Positions 11,958 through 22,810 of a DNA stretch of 64,000 nucleotides are shown one piece after another (the stretch's first letter is position 1; each line of letters opens with the position of its first letter). The DNA is from Aldrovandia affinis (lineage: Eukaryota > Chordata > Actinopteri > Notacanthiformes > Halosauridae). Made by a program: the position numbers and the translations under genes. Under the pieces are notes generated by a model. That model made no database searches and had not been told where the DNA came from. It saw only the letters and a program-made list of their open reading frames with translations. Where the stretch lies: NCBI GenBank assembly GCA_029706075.1, contig JAINUG010000072.1:2855367-2919366 (forward strand), given 5' to 3'.

Positions 11958-11998
11958 TTGGCTATGGCTAACTTGATTTGCAAGTTAGCCATAGCCAA
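11958..11998. repeat. Perfect 18-bp inverted repeat (hairpin)
   Basis: Arms ttggctatggctaacttg (11958-11975) and its exact complement (11981-11998) flank a 5-nt loop (atttg). The hairpin starts 7 bp after the stop codon of the Cys-rich ORF. Confidence 0.95.
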
Positions 11999-12059
11999 AT
12001 CATTTAGCAACTTAGTCAAATCATAAAGCACATGCACTGTAGCCTGCAATATAAAGGTT

Positions 12060-12900
12060 AACATTGTAAAATTGTTGTCACGGTTCCATGTTATTCATGC
12101 CACGTTTTATGTGTTATTTATGTCATGTTTCATTTCATGTCATGTCTTGATTCGGTTTTCATGGTACGTTTCTGTTCATGTTTAAAGCATACACTTTTTC
12201 ATGTATTTTCCGCAAATGTTGCGTTCATGCTTTCTCTCTCTCGCTGTCACTCACGCTTCCTCATTGTTTCTAACCCCTCCTTGTCTAATTTACTCATTTA
12301 CTAATGTACTAACAATTATTTATAGGTTTATTGTTTCTGCTAGCACGATTGGCAATTTAGTAACTCTAAATCTCTGCTGGAGATTTACTATTACTAACTC
12401 GCTAACCATGTGTATTCATGTTTCCTTTCCTTTCTAGTTCATGTTTGATTTACTAATCTACTAACGCTAGGTCAGGATAGGATAATTACTAACAAAGACT
12501 AATTATCTTGTTACCTTGTCACGCTCTCCTCAGCTGTTTTCTGTTTCGCTCTGTTCTCAAGCTAAGTGTCTGCACCTGTCTACACCTATATAAGCTGATC
12601 CTTGCTATGCACTTTTGAGCATTTTCCAAGTCTGATTTCATTGTTAAAAGCCTGTTTTCTGACCATTATACCATGGTTTTGTAAAAAACTCTTGCATATA
12701 ACCTCTGCCCCACTGACAGCTGGTTTGTTTTGGATTCATGTTTATTTGTTTATCTACTGTAATATTGGCTTGATTTTTTGGTTATCGGACTTTGCTTTTG
12801 TTTTGAAACATTCCTCTAATATAGCCCTTTTCTTTATTTTACGGTTTCTGAGTCATCTTTTCTCAATTGTATTCTAAAATGTGATATTATACATGATGTA
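12060..12900. repeat. TCATGTT-rich tract, probable unclassified dispersed repeat
   Basis: From about 12070 to 12215 the motif (t)catgttt recurs many times. The following sequence ('cctccttgtctaattt', 'acaccta tataagctgatcc', 'cactgacagctggtttg') resembles a repeat I have seen in teleost DNA but cannot name. No TIR, LTR or coding frame was identified. Confidence 0.3.
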
Positions 12901-13559
12901 AACTGACCTAACACCAAGCCTGAATATCCTGCACAAATGCTTATGAATTATTTATATTGATGCTATGTTGTGGTAATAAAGGTGTTATACATGCTAAAAC
13001 ATTAATTTGTTTATCTAAATATATTTTGACCAAATATCTTTTTATGATCTTTTCCAAGAAGCTATTGATTAAAATATACAATGTTAATGCTAAAACATGA
13101 CAAACTAAAAGAGCTTTATTTCACATGACAATAAACTTTATCACTAGGATTTTAAAGCTCACCCAACATAGGCTATCCAATTATATCTCAGACTAGGACT
13201 TGTATTTCCCTTTTATTATGAATTTCCTTAACCTAAAAAATGAACAAAGCAATATGAACACATGGGAAAATGCCATCATTCTTTCTGCAAATGAATTTTG
13301 TGCAAACCACTATCAACCAAAAAAAGAGGTCTCAAATAAAAACTGCATCCTCAATTTTCCTTCCTGTGTGGGTGAAAGACTACCATTATCACATCTAATG
13401 AGACAGATGTGGAGCCAGGAAGGCATGCTTTATTTTTCATCTAGCTTACCATGAACACAATATCGTATCCGTACTAGATGGCGAGAGAGACCTGATTACT
13501 GCAGTATTCTCAATTTGGACTCTCAAGTGTTAATCACTGTAACCTGTTACATCTTACAT

Positions 13560-13870
13560 TTGACATTTGATATTTTAAGCATGTAGCAGATGCTCTTATC
13601 CAGAGCTCTTACAATATTTTTCTTTTGAGAAAGTTTTAAGCAAGGACACATATTACGAGAAGCAGTGTTGAACATGTAAGCAGTGGTGATAACAATTGGT
13701 TAGATGTACAGAATTCAGTGGTAGTGGAGTCTGAAAAGGTGGGTTTTGAGTCTCTTGCAGAAGATGGCAAGTGATTCTCTCATTCCTGAACGAGTGCGGA
13801 AGATCATTCCACCACCGGACAGAGGAGAGGCGAGACCGTGAGGAGTGGCTGCCAGGCACCCAGAGGGAAG
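13560..13870 (-). mobile_element. L2-clade LINE 3' fragment
   Basis: The minus strand encodes the end of an L2-type ORF2, with 'PGSHSSRSRLSSVRWWNDLP' in frame. It is followed by the 3' tail whose plus-strand complement is 'gcagatgctcttatccagag'. The copy is truncated at its 5' side and has several indels. A second copy at 60990-61513 shares 'ttagatg' followed by 'cagaattcagtggtagtgg'-like sequence and 'gaggcgagaccg', which confirms a dispersed family. Confidence 0.85.
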
Positions 13871-15160
13871 GGACAGTCAGTTGTCTTTTTCAGATGTGGG
13901 GAGAAAATGGAAAACATAGGCCCAGCCCTCCCCTTTCCAACAAAGCGCCCACCCTTGGACTGTCTTAGCTTGGGCCTTGGAGGTTTTAGTGACCCCCCCA
14001 ACCCCAGGTTACAAATGTGTTTCTTTTATTTTGATTTTGGCAGTTACCTGTGAAGGAGGGCAGGCCCAGATTTCTGCCCCAGCTCAAATGGCACTCTAGG
14101 CAATTGCCAAGAATTGCCTAATGAGCAGGCTGACTCCGGATATGGTATAAAGCATTGAGCAACTGAATGTACTATATGTGAACACGAGTTTGTCCTTTGC
14201 AGCCCCTTGATACAAACTTCCTACAAACAAGCATGAAGATTAGTTGTGAAAGCCTGAAAGCATTTACATATACACTCCACAAGTGGAATTTGCACACAGA
14301 AACTACAATACTAATGGTCATTAAAAATATAGGGGAAAAAAATGATAAAAGCAGCTTACACTGAATGGGGTTGAAACAATTTGGTGAAAATGACAGTCTA
14401 CTCAGAGCTAGAGGAGCACTCACTGTGTGTAATCATTTTGAAGCCCAGCCAAACCAGTGAGACATTATCAAATGCATTTTGTTAGAATGCAAGCTCCTAC
14501 CTGCTTTAATTACCTAAATATGAGGTCAGACTAATTGCTTAGTCTGTTAAAAACACCTTTCCATTTTAAGCAATGATAATACAACATTAATAATAGAGAA
14601 GCTTTGAATAGGTGTTACTGTAATTGATGTCATGCAGTTCAGGAATTGCTGTCTCAATGCGCATTAAGGGAAGAGACAAATCTTATACCAGAATAGGTGT
14701 GCATCAATACCTGGATATATCAAACACATGAATAAGCTAATGAAAACCAGCACCTTTACAGTGTCCAAAGGCCACCTGCAGCACTGGCCTAAGCTCCTGC
14801 CTAAAATCATTCCCAGTGATTTGACTAATCTGCCATCATAGTAGTTCTCCAGTGAGGTATCGAATGACAAATTGTGTGTTCTGTGTTGTGAGCTGAAGAG
14901 TCCTGAACTGCTTTTAGCGGTTGAATTAGGACAGTTGTTTCTATAATCCATTTTAAGTCTCTCTTGTTCTGCCATATGAATCAGTCTGATGTCGCTCAGC
15001 AGCTCAGTTATGTCTCAGGAGGGTCAACAATGACATTGGAGGCAAACTCCATAACGGTAATATTAAACCACAATGCACCGGGCCACCTCTTGTTGAACTG
15101 GCATTGCACAATCATTGCTTTTATATCTGACAGTGCTGGTATGTTAGATACACAATATAA
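13871..15160. other. Unannotated sequence
   Basis: No supported gene or repeat. The open frames between 13804 and 14053 are continuations of the LINE fragment into flanking sequence. Confidence 0.4.
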
Positions 15161-15262
15161 AGGTAACTGCCAAAATAAAGGAAACACTTGTGTAAATGAA
15201 GGATTCTGGCCTCTCTGTTATGGTGTGGGGTGCGATTTTCCTGGACATATGTATCAGTAATA
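15161..15262 (+). mobile_element. Tc1-family remnant (left TIR plus transposase scrap)
   Basis: Starts with the terminus 'aggtaactgccaaaataaag', then 'gaaacactt'. It jumps directly to a short transposase piece reading 'VMVWGA' before losing similarity. The same family recurs at 35603-35706 and 56992-57543. The right end is missing. Confidence 0.75.
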
Positions 15263-15564
15263 TCAAGTTTTCTTTTGTTCCTTTATTTAGAAAATTTGAA
15301 AAACACTATTTTTGCATTGAGATTTAGTATGTTTTCCACAAATTGGAAGGCTCAATTGCAACTACAGGCCCTACCCATAAAATCTCATCTGTCATTTCAG
15401 CCTCTGGAAGACATGCTGCTAGTTGATTGGTTATTTTCTGCTCTGCAGTCCACAGGTGGAGCTGCCGCAGTAAACTGTGCTGGAATACTGCGTGGCTGAC
15501 TGAACTGGAGTAAGCAGACTTCAGGTGTCAACTAGAGGAATCACTGGTAAACCAGTATTATGAA

Positions 15565-15705
15565 CAGTTATGCAGTGCCCCATGGGACTCCTAGCCACAG
15601 TCGGCCCAACTGGCATGTTCAAGATCAGATCTGGTCCAAAGGGCTGACCAGCTAATTTTGTACAGATGCCTCAGCCGTGTAGTCCACTCAGGAGCCCTAA
15701 GCTTG
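15565..15705 (-). repeat. Degraded tRNA-derived SINE
   Basis: On the minus strand it opens with 'gggctcctgagtgg' and closes near 'ctaggagtcccatggggcac', the start and body of a SINE common in teleosts. The B box is badly mutated. It lies 29 bp outside the 4.5-kb element that follows. Confidence 0.5.
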
Positions 15706-15959
15706 AACTCTTTGATGAGTTTTTTCAGAGTTCTACACTCTAAAAAATAAAGTAAGGGGGTAGTAAATTCAACTTAAATAAATATGCAATTTCAATACAA
15801 ACATTTAAGTTTGCAGCATATATTTGTTTAACTAAGTAACCAACTTTATTCATCTAGTTAAACCAAGTTGAAAATAAAAAAATGATCCATACTCATTTTC
15901 ATGTGTAATTTGATTGCATAACGGTGTATCAGCCCAACAAGACACAAATATCAAGTTGA

Positions 15960-16250
15960 CATTACGCACGCTTTTATACTGAAATTCATAAGATGCGTGG
16001 GCGTGGACTCTCAAGCACCAGACGAGAGGCTCCAGGTGCAGCCGTTTTGGAAAGCCGAGACACGCTGTCTGCTTGCAGAGAACCGCTGCAGTCTGCTTTT
16101 CAATTTCACGTTTTTAGTCTGTGAGAGACTGTGAGAGAGAAGAGTTCGGGACTGCGTATCATTGTTCACCCGGATTGCTGCGCTGCCAACGTCAGGTCCT
16201 CTGCCGGGGACGCCAGGCATTAACACGTGGCTGCTGATGCCGCTTGAAAG
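15960..16250 (+). promoter_or_regulatory. Promoter and non-coding first exon of the element's gene
   Basis: A GC/CpG-rich block contains a TATA-like 'cttttatactg' at about 15970 and a GC/KLF-box 'gggcgtgg' at about 15999. The likely exon ends at 16250 in an excellent donor (cttgaaag|gtgagc). A matching acceptor, 'gttgtgttatctag', ends at 16748, just before the first coding exon. Transcription in the plus direction is inferred; no transcript evidence is available. Confidence 0.45.
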
Positions 16251-16770
16251 GTGAGCACTGGACCGCCATTTTAGCATTTCGTTAGAGACACCAGCTAAGT
16301 TTTTCACCGAATCTGGATTATAGCCTACATTTTCACAATGAATTGGTGCTGTAAAATTTGCAAATATGAAACTCCCAGATTTCAAAACGGGTCTAAAAAC
16401 TACACGCCTATAACAAAGTGTGCAGAGTACATCTGGGGCACATTTAAAGTAATGGCTAACTTTACAATAAGACTCAGTGATTATTCGCCCACTCAGATAA
16501 GTCCAGTGTAATTTTTCAATCCACTGGCTCAATAATCAAAAAATCAAATTTCAAAAAAGAAATAAACTGCTCAATCACTTTTACCTTTGGCCACCATAGC
16601 ACTTCAGTTGTTTGGAAAAACTGCTACACTAACTACTAACTGTTTTGTGGATTAAAACACTATTACCTTATTTCATGCAAGTTTATTTCTGGTTCAGATT
16701 CACATTGTTGTCAGGATGCTTTTCTCACACTGTCGTTGTGTTATCTAGTGATAGCAAAACAAGATGGCCG

Positions 16771-18745
16771 ATGTCACCGCAAACAACAAGCGATCTTGAG
16801 ACAGAGGAGAACATGGTACGAACTCTCATTGTGCTCAATGGCATACAGTTAACCAATGGACTGCAAATTTTTATTCGAAAACATCCTTGCCTGAAAGAAC
16901 CAGGGTCCTACAATGGATGTTACGGATGGCAACAAAGACTGAAATTTAAAATGGGCAATTACAGATCGAAACTTAGGGGTCTTGGGTGCCCTGAGCTTGA
17001 TGTTAACTCCTCCAAAAAAGCGAGCCAATGAGAAGACGCCTGCAAAGAACGTGAAGAAAGCTCGGAAGGGTGAGGCAAACTACCTGCCACCTCCTCCTCA
17101 AGGAGAAACAGAAGAAAGCCTTGAACAAGAAAGACTGGAGCTTCTAAGTGAGGTAAAGAAGAGAAATAATTCCCAGATCATCAATGACAAAATGGAAAAG
17201 ACCTTTTCCATTCGGAGACAAGAAGTTGTCACCCTGGCCCCACCTGTCAGTGACTTGAAGGAACGATGGCCTGCTCTATTTCTTCCAGCACAGGTTAATG
17301 CTGTTTTTTTATTTTGTTGTTGTATTTGGAATAGGCAATTAAGCAGGAGTATGGTTTCAACTGAGTGATAGTTTAATTCTGATATCTCGTATACCATGTT
17401 GCTTTCTTTTGTGTCACACAGATCAAGGAAGAATATAAAAGAATCACCACAGCAAATCTGGAGTCAACTTTCATGGCAAATCTGGACCAGTGCATACCAA
17501 GTTTGATGCCGTTGGTGATGTCAAGAGGAGGGGCTGCCAAATATAAGATCCAGAAAATCATGGAACTTCTGAAGGTGCATGGTTTGACATTTACAATAGG
17601 AGAAACTAAGCTAACCACTGTCTAAAAAAAGTATCTATTTGACCTTTTTTCTTTTTTGAATTCTCTATCAGAACAACACAGTTGAAATTCGCAGAGAGGT
17701 TGCCATTCGCTGCTTGGTGGTCTACCTTGGGGAAAACGAGGATCATCTTTTTGAATATGTGGTAGGTAAAACCGAATCCCCCTGCAACACCTTTCCCATT
17801 GACACACAGCACAGCTCATTGACATGCTTGAATTGTCTGATAAATTGGTTGTTAGACATTTCTATCTAGGAGTGAAATTTAAGTTATGAAATTGAAGCAA
17901 AATTGAACTTTCCTTTCATGCTGTCTTTGTTAATCATTCACCAGTATCTGCCTCTCCCTTCCCTCTCCTTGTTTCTTTTTTGCTGCTGCCTGTTGCTCTG
18001 CACTCGGTGATTCACAGGAACTAAGTAACTTCTTTTCTTTTACTTAAGCACATGTCCTGAATGGAAATGCGGTAAAAGCATTTTTTTCTTGACTCCAGAG
18101 CACTGTTATAGCATTTGCCTTCCACTATGATAAAAAAAAAGCAAACATAGGTAGCTAGGGGTTGAGTGTGCCAGCTTAATGACAATGAATACTGATATTT
18201 GTTTCTGATATGCTTGCATTCAGGATTCTGAGGGCCAAATTGGAGATCTTGAGAGTCGGGTGATGAAGATCCTAGTCACCAAAAGCGGCACAGCATCTGA
18301 TCCAGCCAGTGCGACCGTCATGATAGAGGGCACAGAAGTCCTGCAGGGGTTGGATGTACCAAGGGCCTGTGCTTTGCTGATGGGCCTCATCTATGCCCTC
18401 AATCTGAGCTACCCACGAGAGCTGAAGTACACATGTGAGGTATTTCAGAAGGTATTCCTGAAATTAGATGGTCAGAAAAGCAGCCCAAAAGTCACATCTC
18501 TAAAGCAAAAGCTGCTAGGAAAGCCTTTGAACCTCATCGCTGAAAATCAAACATGGACACCTCTCATTTGTGCTGTGATGGACTTGCTGTTCCAGTTGTT
18601 CTTCCTAGATTACGTGGTTAAATGTCATCAGCTCGCATCTGAGATGGTTGCTGCTCGTGTTATTCCAGTCTTTGAAGTTGATTGTCATGTCTGGAGAGCT
18701 GGAATATTGCGGAGTGTATTCTTTTCAGCTGACCCAGAATGTTAA
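16771..18745 (+). CDS. SAMD3-like fish multicopy protein, four exons, one frameshift
   Basis: Coding exons are 16771-17293, 17422-17574, 17672-17761 and 18224-18745. All introns are phase 0 with GT-AG borders, giving about 428 residues. Family landmarks in order are 'HPCLKEPGSYNGCYGWQQ', 'MGNYRSKLRGLGCPELDVN', 'KKARKGEANYLPPPPQGET', 'SIRRQEVVTLAPPVSDLKER', 'RREVAIRCLVVYLGENEDHL', 'MKILVTKSGTASDPA', 'VMIEGTEVLQGLD' and 'MGLIYALNLSYPRELKYT'. These match the repetitive teleost proteins annotated as SAM-domain protein 3-like; the SAM domain itself is not visible. The biochemical role is unknown. The in-frame ATG is at 16771; an earlier out-of-frame ATG with better context sits at 16764. Near 17005-17020, beside a run of six A, one extra base moves the frame by +1, so this copy may be inactive. 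The open frame also runs about 70 codons past the usual family end. Intron retention shows the gene was not copied through mRNA. Confidence 0.7.
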
Positions 18746-18751
18746 CCGTTT

Positions 18752-19735
18752 TTGATAGTGCTTGTTAGCGATATTTGCACTTAATTTGGATCCACAACCA
18801 TAAAGGCATAGTTCATGAGTTTGCCAAAATGTTGAACCGTCCTTCTACCTCTGTGAGGTTCACAGTGGTTTGAAGTCACTGACTCAACTCGCTACTAATA
18901 GTTCTCTGAATCTAGATCTGTTTAACCCGTTTAATCCCAGAGTAAGTGCATGCATGTTACTCCTAGACCTCCCTAACATATAAACTGTATGTTTTTTTTT
19001 TTCATTTAATGATGGTTAAGTTAATGAAAATTTAAGTTTTATCCTTGGTCACAATTGTGACCGGTGGGAAACAGCATAGTCAAACTTTAGAGGAATTCTG
19101 CAATTTGACCCATTTACCCATCAGAAAACACACCACACACACACTAGCACACCATACACACTTAACACACTAACGCACTACACACACTACATGTACAAAC
19201 ACTATACACACTAATACACTAACACACAAGCACTACTCACACACTACACACACATTAACACACTACACACACACATTAACACACACTAACACACCACACA
19301 CGCATTAACACACCATACACACTACACACACTAACACTACAGACACACATTAGCACGCTACACGTACTAACACTACACATACTAATACACTACACACACC
19401 ATAACACGCTACATACACACTACACACACTAACACTACATACACACACACTAACACACTACTGACCAAAACTGACCAAAATGGCAGCATCAAGATCATAA
19501 AAAATGAAAATTGATGTTAAACAGCTCTTGATTCAGAGAACTATGAGTAGCAAGTTTTGATAATGCTGTCAGCAATATTTGCACTTATATTGGATCCACA
19601 ACCAGGCATAGTTCATAAGTTTGCCAAAATGTAGAACTGTCCTTTTACCTCCGAGGGTCACAGTGGTTTGACGTCACTCACTACTGTTGGGTCTCTGAAT
19701 CAAGAGAGATGAATGATGTCAAAATTCAAGTTTAA
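18752..19735. repeat. Direct repeat pair flanking a CACTA-rich tract
   Basis: About 18760-18925 and 19551-19715 are diverged direct copies sharing 'atatttgcactta', 'ttggatccacaacca', 'ggcatagttcat' and 'agtttgccaaaatgt'. A short inverted copy of 'tagttctctgaatc' is found at about 18898-18915 and 19532-19548, on the inner edges. All of it lies in the 3' untranslated region of the element's gene. Confidence 0.8.
19118..19470. repeat. ACAC/CTAACAC low-complexity minisatellite
   Basis: About 350 bp of irregular repeats of cacactacac, ctaacac and cattaacac, with no fixed unit length. It lies between the two direct repeats and inside the putative 3' UTR. Confidence 0.9.
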
Positions 19736-19748
19736 AGGATGTTTACGA

Positions 19749-19754
19749 AATAAA
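19749..19754 (+). terminator. Likely poly(A) signal of the element's gene
   Basis: AATAAA is followed within 30 bp by a GT-rich stretch (gtgaattgtggttcttg). It is about 1 kb after the stop codon and before the right subterminal repeats, consistent with the 3' end of the SAMD3-like transcript. Confidence 0.5.
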
Positions 19755-20260
19755 CTGTTTGAATTGTGAATTGTGGTTCTTGTTTATTATTTCCCCCAAC
19801 TTGAGTAAAATGAGTTGCATATACTATAATAAGTATGTTTACTTTTGCATGGACATTTCTGAGTAGAAAACATTCACTAAATAAAGTTAGAACAACTTAA
19901 ATTTGAATGATGAGATAACAACCTTTTTAAGGAATGTTCATTAATTTTAAGTAAGCACTACTTGATTTAGCTCTTGGATATATATAAAAATCATGGTCAT
20001 TGTACTTGATTTTTTGTTGTACTTAAAACGTATATCAAGTACAACCAATGTGAAAATTCAATAGTATATACAGAAAATCAATTAGATTCAACTTAATACA
20101 GCTTTCTATTTGTGTGGCTATTTAAGTTGGCTTTGTAATGCTGGACTAGTACTGACTACTAAATTAACACTGAAGTTAGGACAACTTAAAAAGATCTATG
20201 CAAAAAGTAAACATACCTTATTGAGTAAACTCAGTACATTTTTTTTTAGAGTGTAGTTCT

Positions 20261-21480
20261 AATTCTCTATTCTCTAAGTGTCCTATTCTGGAATTGTACA
20301 GTTCTTTGTGGATTAGTAGTTCATTGAGGATGATATTAGCAGCCCATTATGATGTAATCAATTAGAATCAACTAGAATGTTAGAATGTTACAGCATGTTC
20401 TAAAATAAACATCACACTGTGACAGTACTCCTCAAAGGGTTAGCTCTTGAGTTTATTTTCCCCATATTTACAGCAAATGAATATTGGCTTTGACTCCACA
20501 CAAAGACAAGCTTTTCTTCTTAAAAATATCCTATTGATCCCCCTGTTAAAAACAGGACATAACAGAAAAAGTCACATAAACAGTGCAGGATGGGGCTAGA
20601 AACCCAGAGGGGCTTATATGGTGCCTCTCCCTCGTCAATTAAAACAAAGCAAACAGGTAAACAAAACAAAAAAGCAAAGCCTTTGACAACCCAAGATCAA
20701 GTCAAGGCATAAAGGCAAAAAGTGAGGCAAAAAAACACCATTCAATGGTAATCCAGCTCCGAACTAAAGGCCTTCCACTAGCAGGCCTCTTTTGTCACGT
20801 CACAAGTACAATTTCCTGCAGAACACTGAATAAAAGTGCCATCCAATATATTGATCATGAATATGTAATCACAGCCTATGTTGTCTTCACTGTACATGTC
20901 ACCTAGAATACAAAACACTGATGTGGGACACTGATAGGGCCAGATGTAGTAAATGTTGAGATGAATATTGCATTAAAGCATAGCTGGAGGCCAAAGCTAT
21001 TTTTTTCTCCAAGAAGATGATATCTGTAGACTACTATGCTGAAGTTAAATACAGGCTCCGACACATAACGCTGTCAGAGGTCTTCCTCCCACCTGAATTG
21101 ACAAGAGCCATAATGGGCTCGTTATGCAGGAAAGGACCATGTTACATAATTCACATATGCTTTTTCCAAAACGTAAGCTATTTTTTCCCCGCACTCTTAA
21201 TGTTCCGCAATTGACCTTTACAGCTGTTGATGAGATCATGTTTTACTAAAGCGGGAAAAGTGCAATCTCAGTCCATCTCGATAAGTTTTAATTTCCCATG
21301 AACTTTGAGAGACTCCCTTTCCATAACATATACAGTATAGAAACACAGCAATCTATTTTTGTCCCCTTTAACCGAGTTTGATAGGATGTACTTCAGCACT
21401 GGAATGATTTCCTCTGTGACCTGAATAGCAATTATGAGCAGCTTTTCACATTATCATTCAGCTTGGGTGCCAGTGTAATG
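20261..21480. other. Unannotated sequence
   Basis: No supported gene. A lysine/glutamine-type A-rich block at 20640-20740 is probably repeat-derived, but I cannot classify it. Confidence 0.35.
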
Positions 21481-21499
21481 GCGCCACCTCTTTAGTACT

Positions 21500-22150
21500 T
21501 ATCTTCCCTTAATGGCTTTTGCCGCGCAGTAACTCTGAAGGCGTATTCTTCAAGACTGTATTCGTCTTTTTGTTCTGTTTTAAAAAAAATGTTTTTGATT
21601 GTCTATTTAGAAGTGTGCTGGGGGGATTCCTGAGAGTTTATGATTATCACCTGCCCTTGCGTATACACGCGTGGCTTTCCCTCCTCGCCCCTTCCGACTT
21701 GACACCCCACTGTTTCCTACTGCTCGCCGTTGCAATTTGACTTGACTCCGGTGGCACCGATTCCAGCGAGCCATCAAAGTGGATTTTCACAAGGCGGAAC
21801 GTAACCGTGACCGTAACACCCCCCACCCCGGTGGAGAAGAGCCGGTTGATGACATTGGCACTCTGCCTGACCCGGAGTGCCGAGCCCACGCCGAGAGGCG
21901 TGAGCCGTGGGCTTTTCTCCTTAATCCCCTTCATTCAGATCCCGGATGTTTTAACATCTGCAGCCAAGGGAAACTGAGGGAAGTAAGGTAACGGTGCCCA
22001 GGCGCACCTGCCTAATCTCAGCAGACGTGGGGCCTCGCGCTTCCAGTTCTGGCGGGGAACGTGCACAGCGCGTGCCTGTCCCATCACCGATACCGTTGTG
22101 CTTATTCGGTTACCCTGCAGCCGTAAGGCGTCAATGCTATAAAAACGATT
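21500..22150. promoter_or_regulatory. CpG-richer block, possible regulatory DNA or CpG island
   Basis: CpGs are frequent around 21660-21920 and 22020-22120 against a CpG-poor background. There is no credible frame: the two opposing open frames at 21647-21991 overlap and match nothing. Could be a conserved element or an unseen promoter. Confidence 0.25.
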
Positions 22151-22499
22151 GTTTATTTTTCCTTTATTAAGCTAATGTAGACACGGTGCGGAAGTTCCCT
22201 TTGCCAGGGAATAGGATTTGGAGCGGCTGCAAAGCCACAACACGGTGTGGACAAACTGCTCATTCAGTAGCACAGAGATAAATTTGCTCAGCTTCCCCAA
22301 CACCCACTAATTATCAAATATTAAAGCCCTCTGAATGGGTTACGATATTACTCACATTCAGTCTACTGTGAGCATCAGAGAGGAAAAATGAGAGAGACAG
22401 AGAAAGAGAGAGAAAAGTTAGCATGCCCATGCACCCCATTTACACTAATGATGCAAGTATGTGAAACAAAACGAGCGTTTGCCAGCTGTGGAACGCACG

Positions 22500-22810
22500 T
22501 GAATACACCAGCAGGTGATCACAGCGATCTCTCTGAAGATCTCCGAGGCTCAGAAGGCCCGGGGGCCTTCGCACGACCTGGGGAAGGAGAATGCAATCAC
22601 TTCATCTGGCAGGTCCCTTTAAGTGTAGAAGTTCCTCGCGGATTCCGGCTCACCCCAAACTCCCCTACCCCCCGGAGACCTGCTGCTCACAAAGGAGACA
22701 CCCACATTAGTATGCTTGTGTTAAGGAGAACCCGCATGGAGGCTGCCTCAGTTCTCCCGGCGGAATGCGCTCGCGACGAAGCCGGTGAAGAGCCGGGAAC
22801 CTGACGCATC
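22500..22810. other. Second CpG/GC-rich block
   Basis: GC-rich with an open frame of 138 codons (22388-22804) that has no recognisable domain and begins in a (GA)n tract. Composition alone explains the lack of stops. Regulatory use is possible but not shown. Confidence 0.2.

Larger units (their letters stand above)
15735..20254 (+). mobile_element. 4.5-kb TIR element carrying a SAMD3-like gene
   Basis: The termini are ACACTCTAAAAAA at 15735 and its complement ending at 20254. The flanks show a direct repeat AGTTCT (15729-15734 and 20255-20260), the expected footprint of a 6-bp target duplication. The subterminal 400 bp on both sides are full of 'aacttaaa', 'ttaagtt' and 'gtttaact' words in both orientations, typical of transposase-binding arrays. 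Inside is one multi-exon gene with its own first exon and poly(A) signal. No DDE transposase, RT or tyrosine recombinase is recognised. TIRs of the general form ACACTNTAAAAAA with such subterminal words are common in fish MITEs, as I recall. The superfamily cannot be assigned from the sequence alone. Confidence 0.8.

Noticed and set aside
16764-16799. ATG at 16764 as the start of the SAMD3-like protein
   Set aside because: Although its context (aagATGg) is stronger, its frame stops after 11 codons; the ATG at 16771 is in the family frame.
17007-17013. Programmed -1 frameshift site in the SAMD3-like gene
   Set aside because: Zero-frame codons are TCC AAA AAA GCG, which do not fit X XXY YYZ, and the needed shift is +1; an indel is simpler.
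22388-22804. 138-codon open frame as a gene
   Set aside because: Begins in a (GA)n tract, GC-rich composition explains the lack of stops, no domain or splice context.
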